Notes: generated from the sequence alone by a model not told the origin. 64,000 nt of DNA from Nissabacter sp. SGAir0207 (GCF_005491205.1 NZ_CP028035.1:1612001-1676000), one strand, 5' to 3'. Counted from the stretch's first letter, positions 18,809 to 27,766 are shown. Program-made: numbers and translations.

Positions 18809-19072
18809 TTACGATTGGAGGCGGGGTTTATCGATCAGGGCGTAGAGGCAACTGCGCAGCTTAACCAGATCGTCTGGGTTACTGACATTGTCGGCTGCCG
18901 CATCCAGCGCCATATTGACCTGGCGTGAGATGTTGGCCTTGGTTTGCGCATCCAGCGAGTTCATCAACGCCGTAACCGCAATCTGTAAGGCCTCAACCTG
19001 AATCAGCGTCTCTTTGGAGGCAACGTCATTTTCCGCTAATTTCACCAACAGTTCTGCAATAAGGGCTTTCAT
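18809..19072 (-). CDS. iraP: IraP-like anti-adaptor (RpoS stabilisation)
   Basis: An 87-aa helical protein aligning along its whole length with E. coli IraP (86 aa): MKALIAELLVKLAENDVASK, then QVEALQIAVTAL, a C-terminal NPDDLVKLR segment and the final KPR. IraP binds the adaptor RssB and protects the stress sigma factor RpoS from ClpXP, notably under phosphate starvation. The start at 19072 matches the E. coli N terminus; a second in-frame ATG at 19099 would add nine residues, and neither has a strong ribosome site. Two hairpins downstream look like terminators. Confidence 0.85.
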   Translation of the reverse strand: MKALIAELLVKLAENDVASKETLIQVEALQIAVTALMNSLDAQTKANISRQVNMALDAAADNVSNPDDLVKLRSCLYALIDKPRLQS

Positions 19073-19284
19073 ACCATAAGTCACCAAGTTTGGGTCCATA
19101 GAAAAGCTATAGTAAAGCGCAGGTTACTTATTTCGATAGTAAAATTTTAACAAAATGGTGCGGCCAAGATCACACTTAACACAAATAGATTAAATAATCT
19201 CATCAGAGGCGAAACGTGCGGTCCACTTGCCGCCGGGGCAATATGCACTATGATTAAAACGTTCTTAACAAAAAGGAGTGAGTA

Positions 19285-19506
19285 ATGAAAAAAATCGTTA
19301 TAGCTTCAACGGTTATGCTCTCTGCTTTGCTGGCCGGCTGCTCGAGCAATTACGCCATTCACACCCTGGATGGCCGCACCATTGTCAGTGAGGGCAAGCC
19401 CAAAACTGACGATGCCACCGGCATGATCAGTTATACCGATGCCTGGGGTAATAAGCAGCAGATCAACCAGAACACCATTAAAGAGATGCAGGAAATTAAT
19501 GATTGA
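19285..19506 (+). CDS. YgdI/YgdR family lipoprotein
   Basis: A 73-aa lipoprotein with signal and lipobox in MKKIVIASTVMLSALLAGCS. The mature part, with YAIHTLDGRTIVSEGKP, SYTDAWGNKQQINQ and a final helix KEMQEIN, is the short SH3-like YgdI/YgdR (DUF903) domain. AAAGGAGTGAG precedes the ATG. Its function is unknown even in E. coli. A terminator follows directly. Confidence 0.93.
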   Translation: MKKIVIASTVMLSALLAGCSSNYAIHTLDGRTIVSEGKPKTDDATGMISYTDAWGNKQQINQNTIKEMQEIND

Positions 19507-19522
19507 GCCTGCATGAAAGACT

Positions 19523-19546
19523 ACCCCGCCGCGGCGGGGTTTTTTA
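19523..19546 (+). terminator. Terminator after the YgdI/R lipoprotein
   Basis: The palindrome ACCCCGCCGCGGCGGGGT is followed by six T; it can also act on the convergent acyltransferase transcript. Confidence 0.88.
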
Positions 19547-19552
19547 TGGACG

Positions 19553-20563
19553 CTATAAAATGGCGCGGATATAGGGCACGGTACGCAGGGCGCGCACCAA
19601 GGCGTAGGTCAACAGGAACCACACCACAGAGAAGATCAGCCCGCCGAAAGGCCATACCAGCGCGACATTCACATTGATCACATGCCCGAGCAGCAGCAGG
19701 AACACCATATGCACCAGGTAGATGCCAAAAGCGCATTCGGCCACGGAGAGGATACGTTGCCGCCAAAGCGCGCTGAAGGTGAAGCGAACATTCAACAACA
19801 GATAGAACAACGCAGCGGAGGCGATCACCACCGGCGGATAGGCGTAGTTATAGTAAGTTTCACGCGGCTGGTGGGCGGCCAATGAGATATGACGCGTACC
19901 TGCGAAGATAATTAACGTCATCAGACCAAACAGCGCCAGTGCCAGCCAGCCCCGCTGGCGGGTGAAGGTCAAATCTCTCATCAGCAGCGGCAGGAACAGA
20001 TAGATCACCAGCGGATGGAAGTTATCCAGCGCCATATTGCCAACGAACCCCACGCGATACTGGAAAGCCTCATTCAGGAAGGGCATGGCGCAGGAGAAAA
20101 CAAACGTGAGGGCCGCATACCATCGGAACAGGCTACGGCTGCGGTAGTAGAGCAATCCTACCAGCGGCATCATGATATAGAGGCCCACCAGCGCATAGAG
20201 GAACCAGAGGTGGCCCGCAGCATTCTGATTCAGCAACGTGCCAATCAGCCACTGGCGGCTGAAAATATCCTGTCCATTGAGCAAGCCATAGATAAAGGAC
20301 CACGCCACCAGCGGCAGCAGGATGCGCGTCAGACGTCGCTTGAGGAAAGCGCCTACCGGCATCTCCTCCTTAATAAGCAAAAAGGCGGAAGCCATAAAGA
20401 AGAAGGGGACGCAAAAACGTGCCAGCGAGTAACAGAGGTTGGTGATACTCCAGGCAACCCCATCTATCGGTGCGGCGTAGAACGTCATCATTGAGGCATG
20501 GATCAAGACAACAGCGTAGATGGCAACGGCGCGCATCATCTCGAGATTGAAATTTTTTTCCAT
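19553..20563 (-). CDS. Acyltransferase 3 family membrane protein (336 aa)
   Basis: A second acyltransferase_3 protein, with about ten transmembrane helices, the catalytic-type histidine in AVAIYAVVLIHASMM, and FFFMASAFLLIKEEMPV followed by LKRRLTRILLPLVAW. WecH/OafA-type enzymes modify surface glycans; the substrate here is unknown. The start at 20563 (MEKNFNLEMMRAV) has an AGGGAAG site just upstream, so the frame from 20593 is trimmed. Its GC content is closer to the chromosome than that of the 14937-15962 homologue. Confidence 0.9.
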   Translation of the reverse strand: MEKNFNLEMMRAVAIYAVVLIHASMMTFYAAPIDGVAWSITNLCYSLARFCVPFFFMASAFLLIKEEMPVGAFLKRRLTRILLPLVAWSFIYGLLNGQDIFSRQWLIGTLLNQNAAGHLWFLYALVGLYIMMPLVGLLYYRSRSLFRWYAALTFVFSCAMPFLNEAFQYRVGFVGNMALDNFHPLVIYLFLPLLMRDLTFTRQRGWLALALFGLMTLIIFAGTRHISLAAHQPRETYYNYAYPPVVIASAALFYLLLNVRFTFSALWRQRILSVAECAFGIYLVHMVFLLLLGHVINVNVALVWPFGGLIFSVVWFLLTYALVRALRTVPYIRAIL

Positions 20564-20688
20564 ACTTCCCTGCACGGCAGTCATGTAGTTCAAGTTAACA
20601 ATATAATTACCTTGAGATTACATTTTTATCAATATGTTTACATGACGGGCGTGGCAGGGATCAATTTACCATGACGTGTCTACTCAGT

Positions 20689-22344
20689 TTAACCGGGCAG
20701 CCGGCCCTGTGGTCGCGCCATCAGCCAGAGACGCCAGCGCCGCTTGCGTAGCCACAGGACTAATAGCATCAACAACGTGCTGAGGGAGACCAGCGCTGGC
20801 CCCACCACGATGTAAATGTGATAACCCAGCGTCACCGTATGTTCACCGGGTGTCAGGCGCACACCGATAAAGCCATCATCCAGCGCTCTGGGCGCAACTT
20901 TCTGCCCATCCACCATCAGGTAGTAGCCAGCGTAGCGAACATAGGGCAGCGTGTAGAGCGTCGGGGCTGGCACTGACACGTGGAAGCTGGGGTAACCGTT
21001 GATGTAGCCATTGGGCGTTTGGAGCACATTCTCCCGGCTGATGGGCGGCAGCATCTGCGCGGACAGTTGCCGGAAGGTGTCGCCCTGCATGGTGCTGTTA
21101 TTCAGGTAATCAGGATAGAGGCGGAGGGTGTGGAACGCCGCCAGCGGATTGTTGAGCGCGCTCTGCACCGGCAGCCAGGCGGCGGCCAGCAGCGCCGCCA
21201 GCGCCAGCCCGCCCACGGCGGGGCGCCAGGCCAGCAGGCGTTGCAGCGGCACGGCGGCATAGAGTGCCAGCAGGGCGCAGGCGCAGGTGAGTAGCCGCCA
21301 GGGGAACTGCATCAGGTTAAACAGCGGCGTCTTCAGCGGCAGCCAGTTCCAGTCCACCAGATTGGTGGAGAGCAGCACCAGCAGCAGCCCGGTCGCCAGT
21401 AGGGTCTTGCCACGCCGGCCAATCGGCAGGCACAGCCCCAGCAGGCTGAGCAGCAGCAGCGGCAGGCCGGGCGAGGAGTAGGTGCCCGCCTGAGTCAGCC
21501 CATACTGGCTGGGCAGGCCGAGCAGCGTTTGCAGCAGGTCGCTCTTGTACCTGTCCATATAGTGGTAGCTGAACAGCATCCCCTTGAAGGCATAGAGATC
21601 GGAATGGCGCATGTGGTAGAGCAGCGGCCCCCAGTAGAGGCAGGTGAGCGCCAAAATAATCAGTACGGCCCGCACCATAAACCGCAGGTTGGCGAAGGTG
21701 AACATCGCACGGACATTCAGGGCGGCGAACAGCAGGAAGAAGATCACGCAGGCAATCACGCTGGGGATGTTGGAGAGCAGGATCAGCGTGGCGGCGATGG
21801 GAATCAGCCGGATGTCACGCCGATCGCCCACTAACGAGCTACAGCCACGGATAAACAGTGGCATCACCGCCATCGCCAGACACTCGCCGACGGCGAAACG
21901 GATAAAGATGTTATTGAGGAAGTAGACCGAACTGAGGAACAGCAGGGCGCACAGGCCACCCATCGCGGCACTGCCATGCTCCCGCCGGCCAGCAAACCAT
22001 GCGCTAATGAAGCCAATGCCGAGGATAAACGCGAACACCAGCTTCATCTGCACCATGTCAGAGGCGAGGCCGAAGGTCAGGGCGCGCGCCAGCAAAAACA
22101 GCAGCGAACTGAGCGGCGGGTAGAACATCTGCCAGCTGTAGCCATACTGGTTGGCGTTCCAGTAATCAAACAGCGGCGGGAACTGGCCATGCGCCAGCGC
22201 CTGATTCAGCGAGGTCATGCGCAGCAGGTGCGCTTCCCAGTCATGCCCATACCAGATCGCGCCCTGCAACAGCGGCACCATCACCATCACCGCCAGGGCG
22301 GCCAGCGCGGCAATCCGCACTCCTCTCTCTTTGCCCATGCTCAT
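20689..22344 (-). CDS. Large polytopic membrane protein, GT-C / 6-pyruvoyl-tetrahydropterin synthase-related type
   Basis: About 551 residues with roughly 12 transmembrane helices. After helix 1 comes IWYGHDWEAHLLRMTSLNQA with a conserved acidic/aromatic loop and then YGYSWQMFYPPLSSLLFLLA. This resembles membrane proteins annotated as 6-pyruvoyl-tetrahydropterin synthase-related and GT-C glycosyltransferase-like. The C-terminal periplasmic part (GEHTVTLGYHIYIVVG) resembles YfhO-like proteins. It may transfer sugars to lipid-linked acceptors, but no partner genes are seen. Starts at 22344 or 22338 are both possible after AAGGGC. Confidence 0.75.
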   Translation of the reverse strand: MSMGKERGVRIAALAALAVMVMVPLLQGAIWYGHDWEAHLLRMTSLNQALAHGQFPPLFDYWNANQYGYSWQMFYPPLSSLLFLLARALTFGLASDMVQMKLVFAFILGIGFISAWFAGRREHGSAAMGGLCALLFLSSVYFLNNIFIRFAVGECLAMAVMPLFIRGCSSLVGDRRDIRLIPIAATLILLSNIPSVIACVIFFLLFAALNVRAMFTFANLRFMVRAVLIILALTCLYWGPLLYHMRHSDLYAFKGMLFSYHYMDRYKSDLLQTLLGLPSQYGLTQAGTYSSPGLPLLLLSLLGLCLPIGRRGKTLLATGLLLVLLSTNLVDWNWLPLKTPLFNLMQFPWRLLTCACALLALYAAVPLQRLLAWRPAVGGLALAALLAAAWLPVQSALNNPLAAFHTLRLYPDYLNNSTMQGDTFRQLSAQMLPPISRENVLQTPNGYINGYPSFHVSVPAPTLYTLPYVRYAGYYLMVDGQKVAPRALDDGFIGVRLTPGEHTVTLGYHIYIVVGPALVSLSTLLMLLVLWLRKRRWRLWLMARPQGRLPG

Positions 22345-22456
22345 TGCCCTTGCTGACGCCGGTTGACAGAAGCCACACGATAAAAGCTTTTGCCAGGGCG
22401 CGCCATCCACCCGTCCCACTCTTTTTGCATTTTGTGCGGCGCATTCCAACCCTGCG

Positions 22457-23287
22457 TCAGGCCGCAGTGTCCGGGCAGGGCGTGGGGCGGTGGTGGCCAC
22501 GGATGGCGGTCGGCAGGAAGCCGAAACGGCTACGGAAGCGGCCAGCGAAGCGTGAACCGCTCTCGTAGCCAACCTGCTGGGCGATGGTGGCGATGGCCGC
22601 GTCGGTGCTCTGCAACAGGCGCAGCGCATGGGTCATGCGGGTGTCGGTGATGAGGTTGCGCAGCGCACCCTCTTCGGCCGCCAGCCGACGGCGCAGCATC
22701 ACCTCATTCATCTCCAGTCGCTCCGCTACCTCCGCCGCTGACCACGGATGGGCGATGTCGCTCATTAGCAGATCGCGTACCTGCTGGGTCAGGGTCTGGG
22801 CGCGGCGGTCTGCCAGCCGGACGCCATGCTCCGCCAGCCAGAGCAACGGTTCGCGCATCCGGTGGTGGACAATGGCCGTCGGCAGCGGCGGTTCCTGTGC
22901 CAGCGCGTCAAACAGGTTCTCCAGTGTCAGGGTGAAGTGGCGGTGCGGGGCGGCGATTGGCGTGGCGGCGTGCGGCATCAGGGCCGGCGGCGCCTCGCGG
23001 TCAAAGGCGGCGAGCAGCGTCTCGTCCCAGCTGAGGGTACGGCTGGCGTAGCGGCCCCGTTCGTCCAGATCCATATGGACATCGATCATCTGGCCGCCGT
23101 CCAGCGCCAGCATCTCCCCCTCGCGCACCAGCCAGTCACCTTCGGCGGTCTGGACCCGTTGGGAGCCGTGCAGAACCTGAAGCAGGCTGGGGCGGCTGAG
23201 GTACAGCCCAGAGATGGTGAGCGCGCTGTGCTGAATAATGTGGCTGGCAATGCCGGTGCCGGGGTAAGCGTAAAGGGTGCGTTGCAT
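22457..23287 (-). CDS. AraC family transcriptional regulator
   Basis: A 276-aa protein with an N-terminal sensing domain (residues 1-160) that carries no clear ligand motif. A C-terminal double helix-turn-helix follows: HPWSAAEVAERLEMNEVMLR, then ATIAQQVGYESGSRFAGRFRSRFG. That is the AraC/XylS signature (usual GYxSxSxFxRxFRxxFG, here with RFAGRF). The start at 23287 (MQRTLYAYPG) is preferred to 23320. It sits between fliT and the membrane protein on the same strand; its target is unknown. Confidence 0.9.
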   Translation of the reverse strand: MQRTLYAYPGTGIASHIIQHSALTISGLYLSRPSLLQVLHGSQRVQTAEGDWLVREGEMLALDGGQMIDVHMDLDERGRYASRTLSWDETLLAAFDREAPPALMPHAATPIAAPHRHFTLTLENLFDALAQEPPLPTAIVHHRMREPLLWLAEHGVRLADRRAQTLTQQVRDLLMSDIAHPWSAAEVAERLEMNEVMLRRRLAAEEGALRNLITDTRMTHALRLLQSTDAAIATIAQQVGYESGSRFAGRFRSRFGFLPTAIRGHHRPTPCPDTAA

Positions 23288-23363
23288 AATCGTGACTGTG
23301 TGGCAGTAAGCAGCCGGCAACCGATGAGCGGTTACCGGCGCAAGGCGGGGGGCGGGCCGCCGC

Positions 23364-23714
23364 CTAAAACAGCGGGCGGCGATCGGCGAACTGGCCGTAG
23401 GCGTGGGACAGCTCCTTCTGGCGGCTGGTATGGCCGATCAGTTCGGCCAGCTGATCCATGCGCGCGCGCAACAGTTGGGTCACCTGCGCCTCGTTTGCCA
23501 GGGTGCGGTCGAGCAGCGTGCGGATGGCGGCCTGCGTGGGGTCAGGTACCTCGCTTGCTGCCATCAGGGCGGTGGCCCGCTCGACCTGCCGGGCGTATTG
23601 GATCTCCATCTCCACCAGCGCCTGCCATTGGGCCTGATTGGCCAGCGCGAGCATCTGCTCGCTGAGTCCGAAAACCAGCTGATATTCGGTAATAAGGTGC
23701 GGGTGGCGATCCAT
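23364..23714 (-). CDS. fliT: Flagellar export chaperone FliT
   Basis: A 116-aa helical protein with the FliT pattern EYQLVFGLSEQMLALANQAQ and WQALVEMEIQYARQVE. In enterobacteria FliT chaperones the cap protein FliD and, when free, inhibits FlhDC. Its ATG overlaps the fliS stop (TAATG). Last gene of the fliDST operon. Confidence 0.93.
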   Translation of the reverse strand: MDRHPHLITEYQLVFGLSEQMLALANQAQWQALVEMEIQYARQVERATALMAASEVPDPTQAAIRTLLDRTLANEAQVTQLLRARMDQLAELIGHTSRQKELSHAYGQFADRRPLF

Positions 23715-24127
23715 TAATTCACATCCTGAGAGGGTTGGGGGTGGGGGCCTACCTGCTGCCAGGCCTCGGCGAGGTTGCTCAGCAGCGCTGCAACCTCGTC
23801 CAGTGCCGCCGGGTCATTGTGCAGGTTGGCCTGAAGCAGGCGCTGGCACATGTAGTCATACAGCGCTTCTAGGTTGGCGACCAGCGCCGGGTCGCCCTTC
23901 TCCGCATCCAGGCCAGCCTTCAGCCCGTTGTCGATGATGTTGATCGCCTTGGAGATCGCCTCGCCCTTGTGGACGATGTCACCCTGGGCCATGAACAGGC
24001 CAGCGCGAATCAGCGCGCTGCGCGCGCCGTCAAACAGCAGGACGATCAACTGGTGCGGGGTGGCGCTCATCACGCTGCTCTCCAGCCCCACCTGTTGATA
24101 GGAACTGACGCCGGAACGATGGTACAT
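23714..24127 (-). CDS. fliS: Flagellin chaperone FliS
   Basis: A 137-aa four-helix protein, starting MYHRSGVSSYQQVGLES and containing SATPHQLIVLLFDGARSALI with downstream KGEAISKAINIIDNGLKAGL. These are the FliS hallmarks. It binds the flagellin C terminus before export. It lies 12 bases downstream of fliD and is coupled to fliT by a 1-base overlap. Confidence 0.97.
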   Translation of the reverse strand: MYHRSGVSSYQQVGLESSVMSATPHQLIVLLFDGARSALIRAGLFMAQGDIVHKGEAISKAINIIDNGLKAGLDAEKGDPALVANLEALYDYMCQRLLQANLHNDPAALDEVAALLSNLAEAWQQVGPHPQPSQDVN

Positions 24128-24139
24128 AACGCGTCCTTA

Positions 24140-25573
24140 TTAGCTCGACGTACTGAACTGCTGGGTCAGGTAGGTCGAGGTGTTGTTGAGTTTAGAGACC
24201 AGCGTATCGAGCTGGGTGAATTGCGTTTTGTAGCGCGCCATGGTGGCGTCGATGCTGTCGCTCATCGCGTCATACCGCTTGCTCAGGGTCTTCAGCGTGG
24301 TGTTGATGCTGTCGGTAGCGTTCTTGATCACCCCCTCTTTGCCGGTCGAGGTACTCAGCATGGTGGTCAGGGTGCTGTCCATCATCGTGGCAAAGCCGGT
24401 GGTTTTGCCGTCGCCGATGAAGTAGTCGGCCACGCCCTTCGGGTTATCGCTCAGGGCCTTGGTCAGCTTGGTGTCATCGATGGTCAAGTTGCCGCTGGAG
24501 CCGTCAGAGCCAATGGTCGGATCCTGGGTGATGCCGAGCTGCGCCATGATTGCCAGGCTGCTGCTCTGGACGCTGGTCAACTGGCTACGCAACTGGGACT
24601 GGATGCTGCGCACGGTGCTGTTGCCCAGCAGCGCGCCGTTGCTGGTGGACTGGTCTTCGCCGCTCTCCACCGCAGTGTATTTGGTGACGGTGGCGATGGT
24701 GCTTTGCAGCGAGTTATAGGCGGTGACCCACGCCTTGATGGCGGTTTTGGTGTCATCGGTGGCGCGCGTCACCTCCAGTTGCTCGCTGCTGCCCGAGGCG
24801 CTGGCGGATTTCAGCGTCAGCGTCACGCCCTGCGGTGCATCGGTGATGGTGTTGCTGCTGCGCTCAATGGCCACGCCGTTGACCGTCAGCTTGGCGTTCT
24901 GTGAGGCCACCTGCTCAGTCATGCCGTTGCTGGCGCTGCCGCTGGTGTAGCCAATCACGCCCTGCAAGGTGTCGTCGCCGCTGACGCTGACCGTCATGTC
25001 ATAGTCGGTGCCGGTGGACTTGGAGGTGAGCATCAGGCGGTAGTCGCTGTCATTGGCCTTGATGATGGTGGCGCTGACGTCGCCGCCGCTCTTGTTGATG
25101 GCGTCCGCAATGCCGCTCAGGGTGGTCTGCTCATCGGTCAGGCTGACGGTCAACGGCGTGCTGTTGCCAGCCTGCGTGATGGTCAGGGTACGGGTGCCGG
25201 CACCGCTGGTGCCCAGCTGCGTGCTGTTGCTGCTGATGGCGCTGGAGAGCAGGGATTGCGCCTTGGCGACCTGCGTCACCGAGACCGAGTAGCTGCCGAC
25301 GTCGGCGGTGCTGTCGGTGGTGGCGGTAAAGGCGCTGCTGGTGCTGCTGACCGTGGTGCTGTTAAAGGCGGTGCTCTTGGTCAGCGCCGCGGTCGCCGTC
25401 TCCAGACTTTGCAGCGAGCTTTGCAGTTTGCCAAAGGCGCTCAACTGGCTCTGGTAGCTCGACTGCTGATCCGTGATGGTGGTGAGCTTCGACTCCTCTG
25501 CGGTTTCCAGAGAGGTATAAAGGGTATCGAGTTTCAGGTTAGAGCCGACGCCCAGGTTGCTGATAGTTGCCAC
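24140..25573 (-). CDS. fliD: Flagellar filament cap protein FliD
   Basis: A 477-aa HAP2 cap protein. The N terminus (MATISNLGVGSNLKLDTLYTS) and a coiled-coil (TITDQQSSYQSQLSAFGKLQ) pair with a C-terminal coiled-coil (FTQLDTLVSKLNNTSTYLTQ) to form the cap legs. The Ser/Thr-rich middle is variable, as usual. It is first in fliDST, expressed from a matching sigma-28 promoter about 40 bases upstream. Confidence 0.97.
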   Translation of the reverse strand: MATISNLGVGSNLKLDTLYTSLETAEESKLTTITDQQSSYQSQLSAFGKLQSSLQSLETATAALTKSTAFNSTTVSSTSSAFTATTDSTADVGSYSVSVTQVAKAQSLLSSAISSNSTQLGTSGAGTRTLTITQAGNSTPLTVSLTDEQTTLSGIADAINKSGGDVSATIIKANDSDYRLMLTSKSTGTDYDMTVSVSGDDTLQGVIGYTSGSASNGMTEQVASQNAKLTVNGVAIERSSNTITDAPQGVTLTLKSASASGSSEQLEVTRATDDTKTAIKAWVTAYNSLQSTIATVTKYTAVESGEDQSTSNGALLGNSTVRSIQSQLRSQLTSVQSSSLAIMAQLGITQDPTIGSDGSSGNLTIDDTKLTKALSDNPKGVADYFIGDGKTTGFATMMDSTLTTMLSTSTGKEGVIKNATDSINTTLKTLSKRYDAMSDSIDATMARYKTQFTQLDTLVSKLNNTSTYLTQQFSTSS

Positions 25574-25611
25574 GATGCTTCCTATAAATGAAGGGGATGA
25601 CCTAAAAAGAG

Positions 25612-25638
25612 GTATCGGCCCGAATAGTGAAAAGTTTA
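25612..25638 (-). promoter_or_regulatory. Sigma-28 (FliA) promoter of fliDST
   Basis: On the minus strand: -35 TAAACTTT (25638-25631), spacer of 11 bases, -10 GCCGATAC (25619-25612). This differs by single bases from the enterobacterial consensus TAAAGTTT-N11-GCCGATAA. The -10 ends 38 bases before the fliD start. Confidence 0.92.
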
Positions 25639-25840
25639 CGCAACCGCCAAAAAAATGATGCGCGGAATAGCGAGCCAGAACGACGGGTATTAAGGCGATA
25701 GTGCATAGAGAAGGAAGAGAGGAGGGCGCATTATTCTTTTATCCGCCGGCGTTTATTTCGCCGGCGAGGCGAACTGGAATCACTTTAATAAGTTTAATTC
25801 GTTTAAAATCAACAAATTAACGAATTTTATTATTTCATTC

Positions 25841-25867
25841 TAAAGTTCTGTGAAGTCACGCCGATAC
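25841..25867 (+). promoter_or_regulatory. Sigma-28 (FliA) promoter of fliC
   Basis: -35 TAAAGTTC at 25841-25848, an 11-base spacer, -10 GCCGATAC at 25860-25867. This is an almost exact class 3 flagellar promoter, about 76 bases upstream of the fliC ATG. Confidence 0.94.
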
Positions 25868-25943
25868 TTTTTAGGACGGTGAGAGACGCCGTGGGTAAAT
25901 AAGCCCAAACCTAAACAAATTTTGATATTGAAGGAAGAATACA

Positions 25944-26774
25944 ATGGCCGTTATCAATACTAACCTGATGTCCCTGACCACTCAGAACAACCTGAACAAA
26001 TCTCAGTCTACCCTGAGCACCGCCATTGAGCGCCTGTCCTCTGGCCTGCGTATCAACAGCGCAAAAGATGACGCAGCAGGTCAGGCGATCTCCAACCGTT
26101 TCACCTCCAACATCAAAGGCCTGACTCAGGCAGCGCGTAACGCCAACGACGGCATCTCCATGGCGCAGACCGCTGAAGGCGCGCTGAACGAGATCAACAC
26201 CAACTTGCAGCGTGTCCGTGAGCTGACTGTTCAAGCGAAAAACGGCACCAACAGCGCCAGCGACCTGACCTCCCTGCAGGATGAAGTGACCGCACGTGTT
26301 GCTGAGATCAACCGTATCGCCAGCCAGACCTCCTTCAACGGCACCAAACTGCTGGACGGCAGCGCAGGCACTGACGGTAAAGTCAGCATCCAGGTTGGCG
26401 CGGACGATGGCCAGACCATCACCCTGGACCTGTCTGGCGCGAAAGCTGATGCTGGAACTCTGGGTGTGGATGCCATTAACCTGACCACTATGGATGACAC
26501 CGATACTACCCTGGCAACCATTGACGATGCCATCAGCACCGTTGACAAAGCACGTAGTGGCCTGGGTGCGGTACAGAACCGTTTCGACTCCACCATCAAC
26601 AACCTGAACAACACCGTGACCAACCTGAGCGCCGCGCAGTCCCGTATTCAGGATGCTGACTACGCGACCGAAGTCTCCAACATGAGCCGCGCGCAGATCC
26701 TGCAACAGGCTGGCACCTCCGTGCTGTCTCAGGCGAACCAGGTTCCGCAGAACGTCCTGTCCCTGCTGCGTTAA
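25944..26774 (+). CDS. fliC: Flagellin FliC (short form)
   Basis: A 276-aa flagellin. The conserved D0/D1 N-terminal part ([39 protein letters not shown]) and C-terminal part ([20 protein letters not shown], ending PQNVLSLLR) are intact. The surface-exposed D2/D3 region is almost missing, leaving about 50 residues, so it is far shorter than the E. coli or Salmonella protein. Codon use is noticeably optimised, as expected for a highly expressed gene. GAAGGAAGA precedes the ATG. Only one flagellin gene is in the window and no fliB is seen. Confidence 0.98.
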   Translation: MAVINTNLMSLTTQNNLNKSQSTLSTAIERLSSGLRINSAKDDAAGQAISNRFTSNIKGLTQAARNANDGISMAQTAEGALNEINTNLQRVRELTVQAKNGTNSASDLTSLQDEVTARVAEINRIASQTSFNGTKLLDGSAGTDGKVSIQVGADDGQTITLDLSGAKADAGTLGVDAINLTTMDDTDTTLATIDDAISTVDKARSGLGAVQNRFDSTINNLNNTVTNLSAAQSRIQDADYATEVSNMSRAQILQQAGTSVLSQANQVPQNVLSLLR

Positions 26775-26796
26775 TCGCTTAGCCGGACCTGACAAG

Positions 26797-26820
26797 ACCC
26801 CGCTTCGGCGGGGTTTATTT
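26797..26820 (+). terminator. Terminator after fliC
   Basis: Stem ACCCCGC / GCGGGGT with a TTCG tetraloop, then TTATTTT. Confidence 0.92.
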
Positions 26821-27043
26821 TGGGTGGTGCTCCGCCTTAAGTTAAATTTTTTTCATCATTGCGTTGTTTGGCGGTAAATGTCGTGTAAAGTAACGCCGGC
26901 GATTAAGAATTATCTTAAGGCATCTTGGAAAAGCCTGTCGGACAACCCACAAATAGCCGCCTTTTTTGCGGTTTGTTCCACCGATTACTTCGCACCGGCA
27001 TAGGGATAATGCATACAGACCCTCAATTTGCCAGGTTTCGACA

Positions 27044-27766
27044 GTGAGCGATCTGTATACCGCCGAAGGCGTAATCGACAAAAATTCTCTGTGGCAGCGC
27101 TATGTTCCGCTGGTCCGCCATGAAGCCCTGCGCCTGCAGGTGCGGCTGCCGGCCAGTGTCGAGCTGGATGACCTGCTGCAAGCGGGTGGGATCGGGCTGC
27201 TTAACGCAGTGGAACGCTACGACGCGCTACAGGGGACGGCTTTCACCACCTATGCGGTGCAACGCATTCGCGGGGCCATGCTGGACGAACTGCGCAGCCG
27301 TGACTGGGCGCCGCGCAGCGTACGGCGCAATGCACGGGAAGTGCAGGTGGCCATGCAGCAGGCAGAGCAGCAGCTCGGCCGGCCGCCGACGGAGGGGGAG
27401 GTGGCCCACGCGTTGTCCATCCCGTTGGAGGAGTACCGTCAGATCCTGATGGACACCAACAACAGCCAACTCTTCTCTTACGACGAGTGGCGCGAGGAGC
27501 ACGGCGACAGCGCCGATGCGCTGATGGAGGGGCATGAGGAGAGCAATCCGCTGCACCACCTGATGGAGGGCAACCTGCGCCAGCGGGTGATGGACGCGAT
27601 TGAGGCCCTGCCCGAGCGCGAAAAAATGGTGTTAACACTGTATTACCAGGAAGAGCTGAACCTGAAGGAGATCGGGGCTGTGCTTGAGGTCGGGGAGTCC
27701 CGCGTCAGCCAGCTGCACAGTCAGGCTATCAAGCGCTTGCGAGCCAGACTTAACGCCGATCATTAA
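27044..27766 (+). CDS. fliA: RNA polymerase sigma-28 factor FliA
   Basis: A 240-aa sigma-70 family class 3 flagellar sigma factor. Region 2 includes LDDLLQAGGIGLLNAVERYD and TAFTTYAVQRIRGAMLDELR. Region 4 includes LPEREKMVLTLYYQEELNLK and ESRVSQLHSQAIKRLRARL. The start is a GTG (VSDLYTAEGV) at 27044, which matches the family N terminus and length (239 in E. coli); the frame upstream to 26966 is not conserved. It directs the fliC and fliD promoters in this window and is restrained by FlgM elsewhere. Confidence 0.97.
   Translation: MSDLYTAEGVIDKNSLWQRYVPLVRHEALRLQVRLPASVELDDLLQAGGIGLLNAVERYDALQGTAFTTYAVQRIRGAMLDELRSRDWAPRSVRRNAREVQVAMQQAEQQLGRPPTEGEVAHALSIPLEEYRQILMDTNNSQLFSYDEWREEHGDSADALMEGHEESNPLHHLMEGNLRQRVMDAIEALPEREKMVLTLYYQEELNLKEIGAVLEVGESRVSQLHSQAIKRLRARLNADH

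Larger units (their letters stand above)
25574..25943. promoter_or_regulatory. Divergent fliD / fliC control region
   Basis: 370 bp holding two outward-facing sigma-28 promoters (listed separately) with an A+T-rich core around 25790-25840. No other gene is seen. Confidence 0.8.

Noticed and set aside
25911..26795. 294-codon minus-strand frame over fliC
   Set aside because: Antisense to flagellin, arising from its optimised codon use.
26886..26915. Possible sigma-28 promoter for fliA (TAAAGTAACGCCGGCGATTA)
   Set aside because: The -35-like and -10-like parts lack the 11-base spacer, so it does not fit the class 3 consensus.
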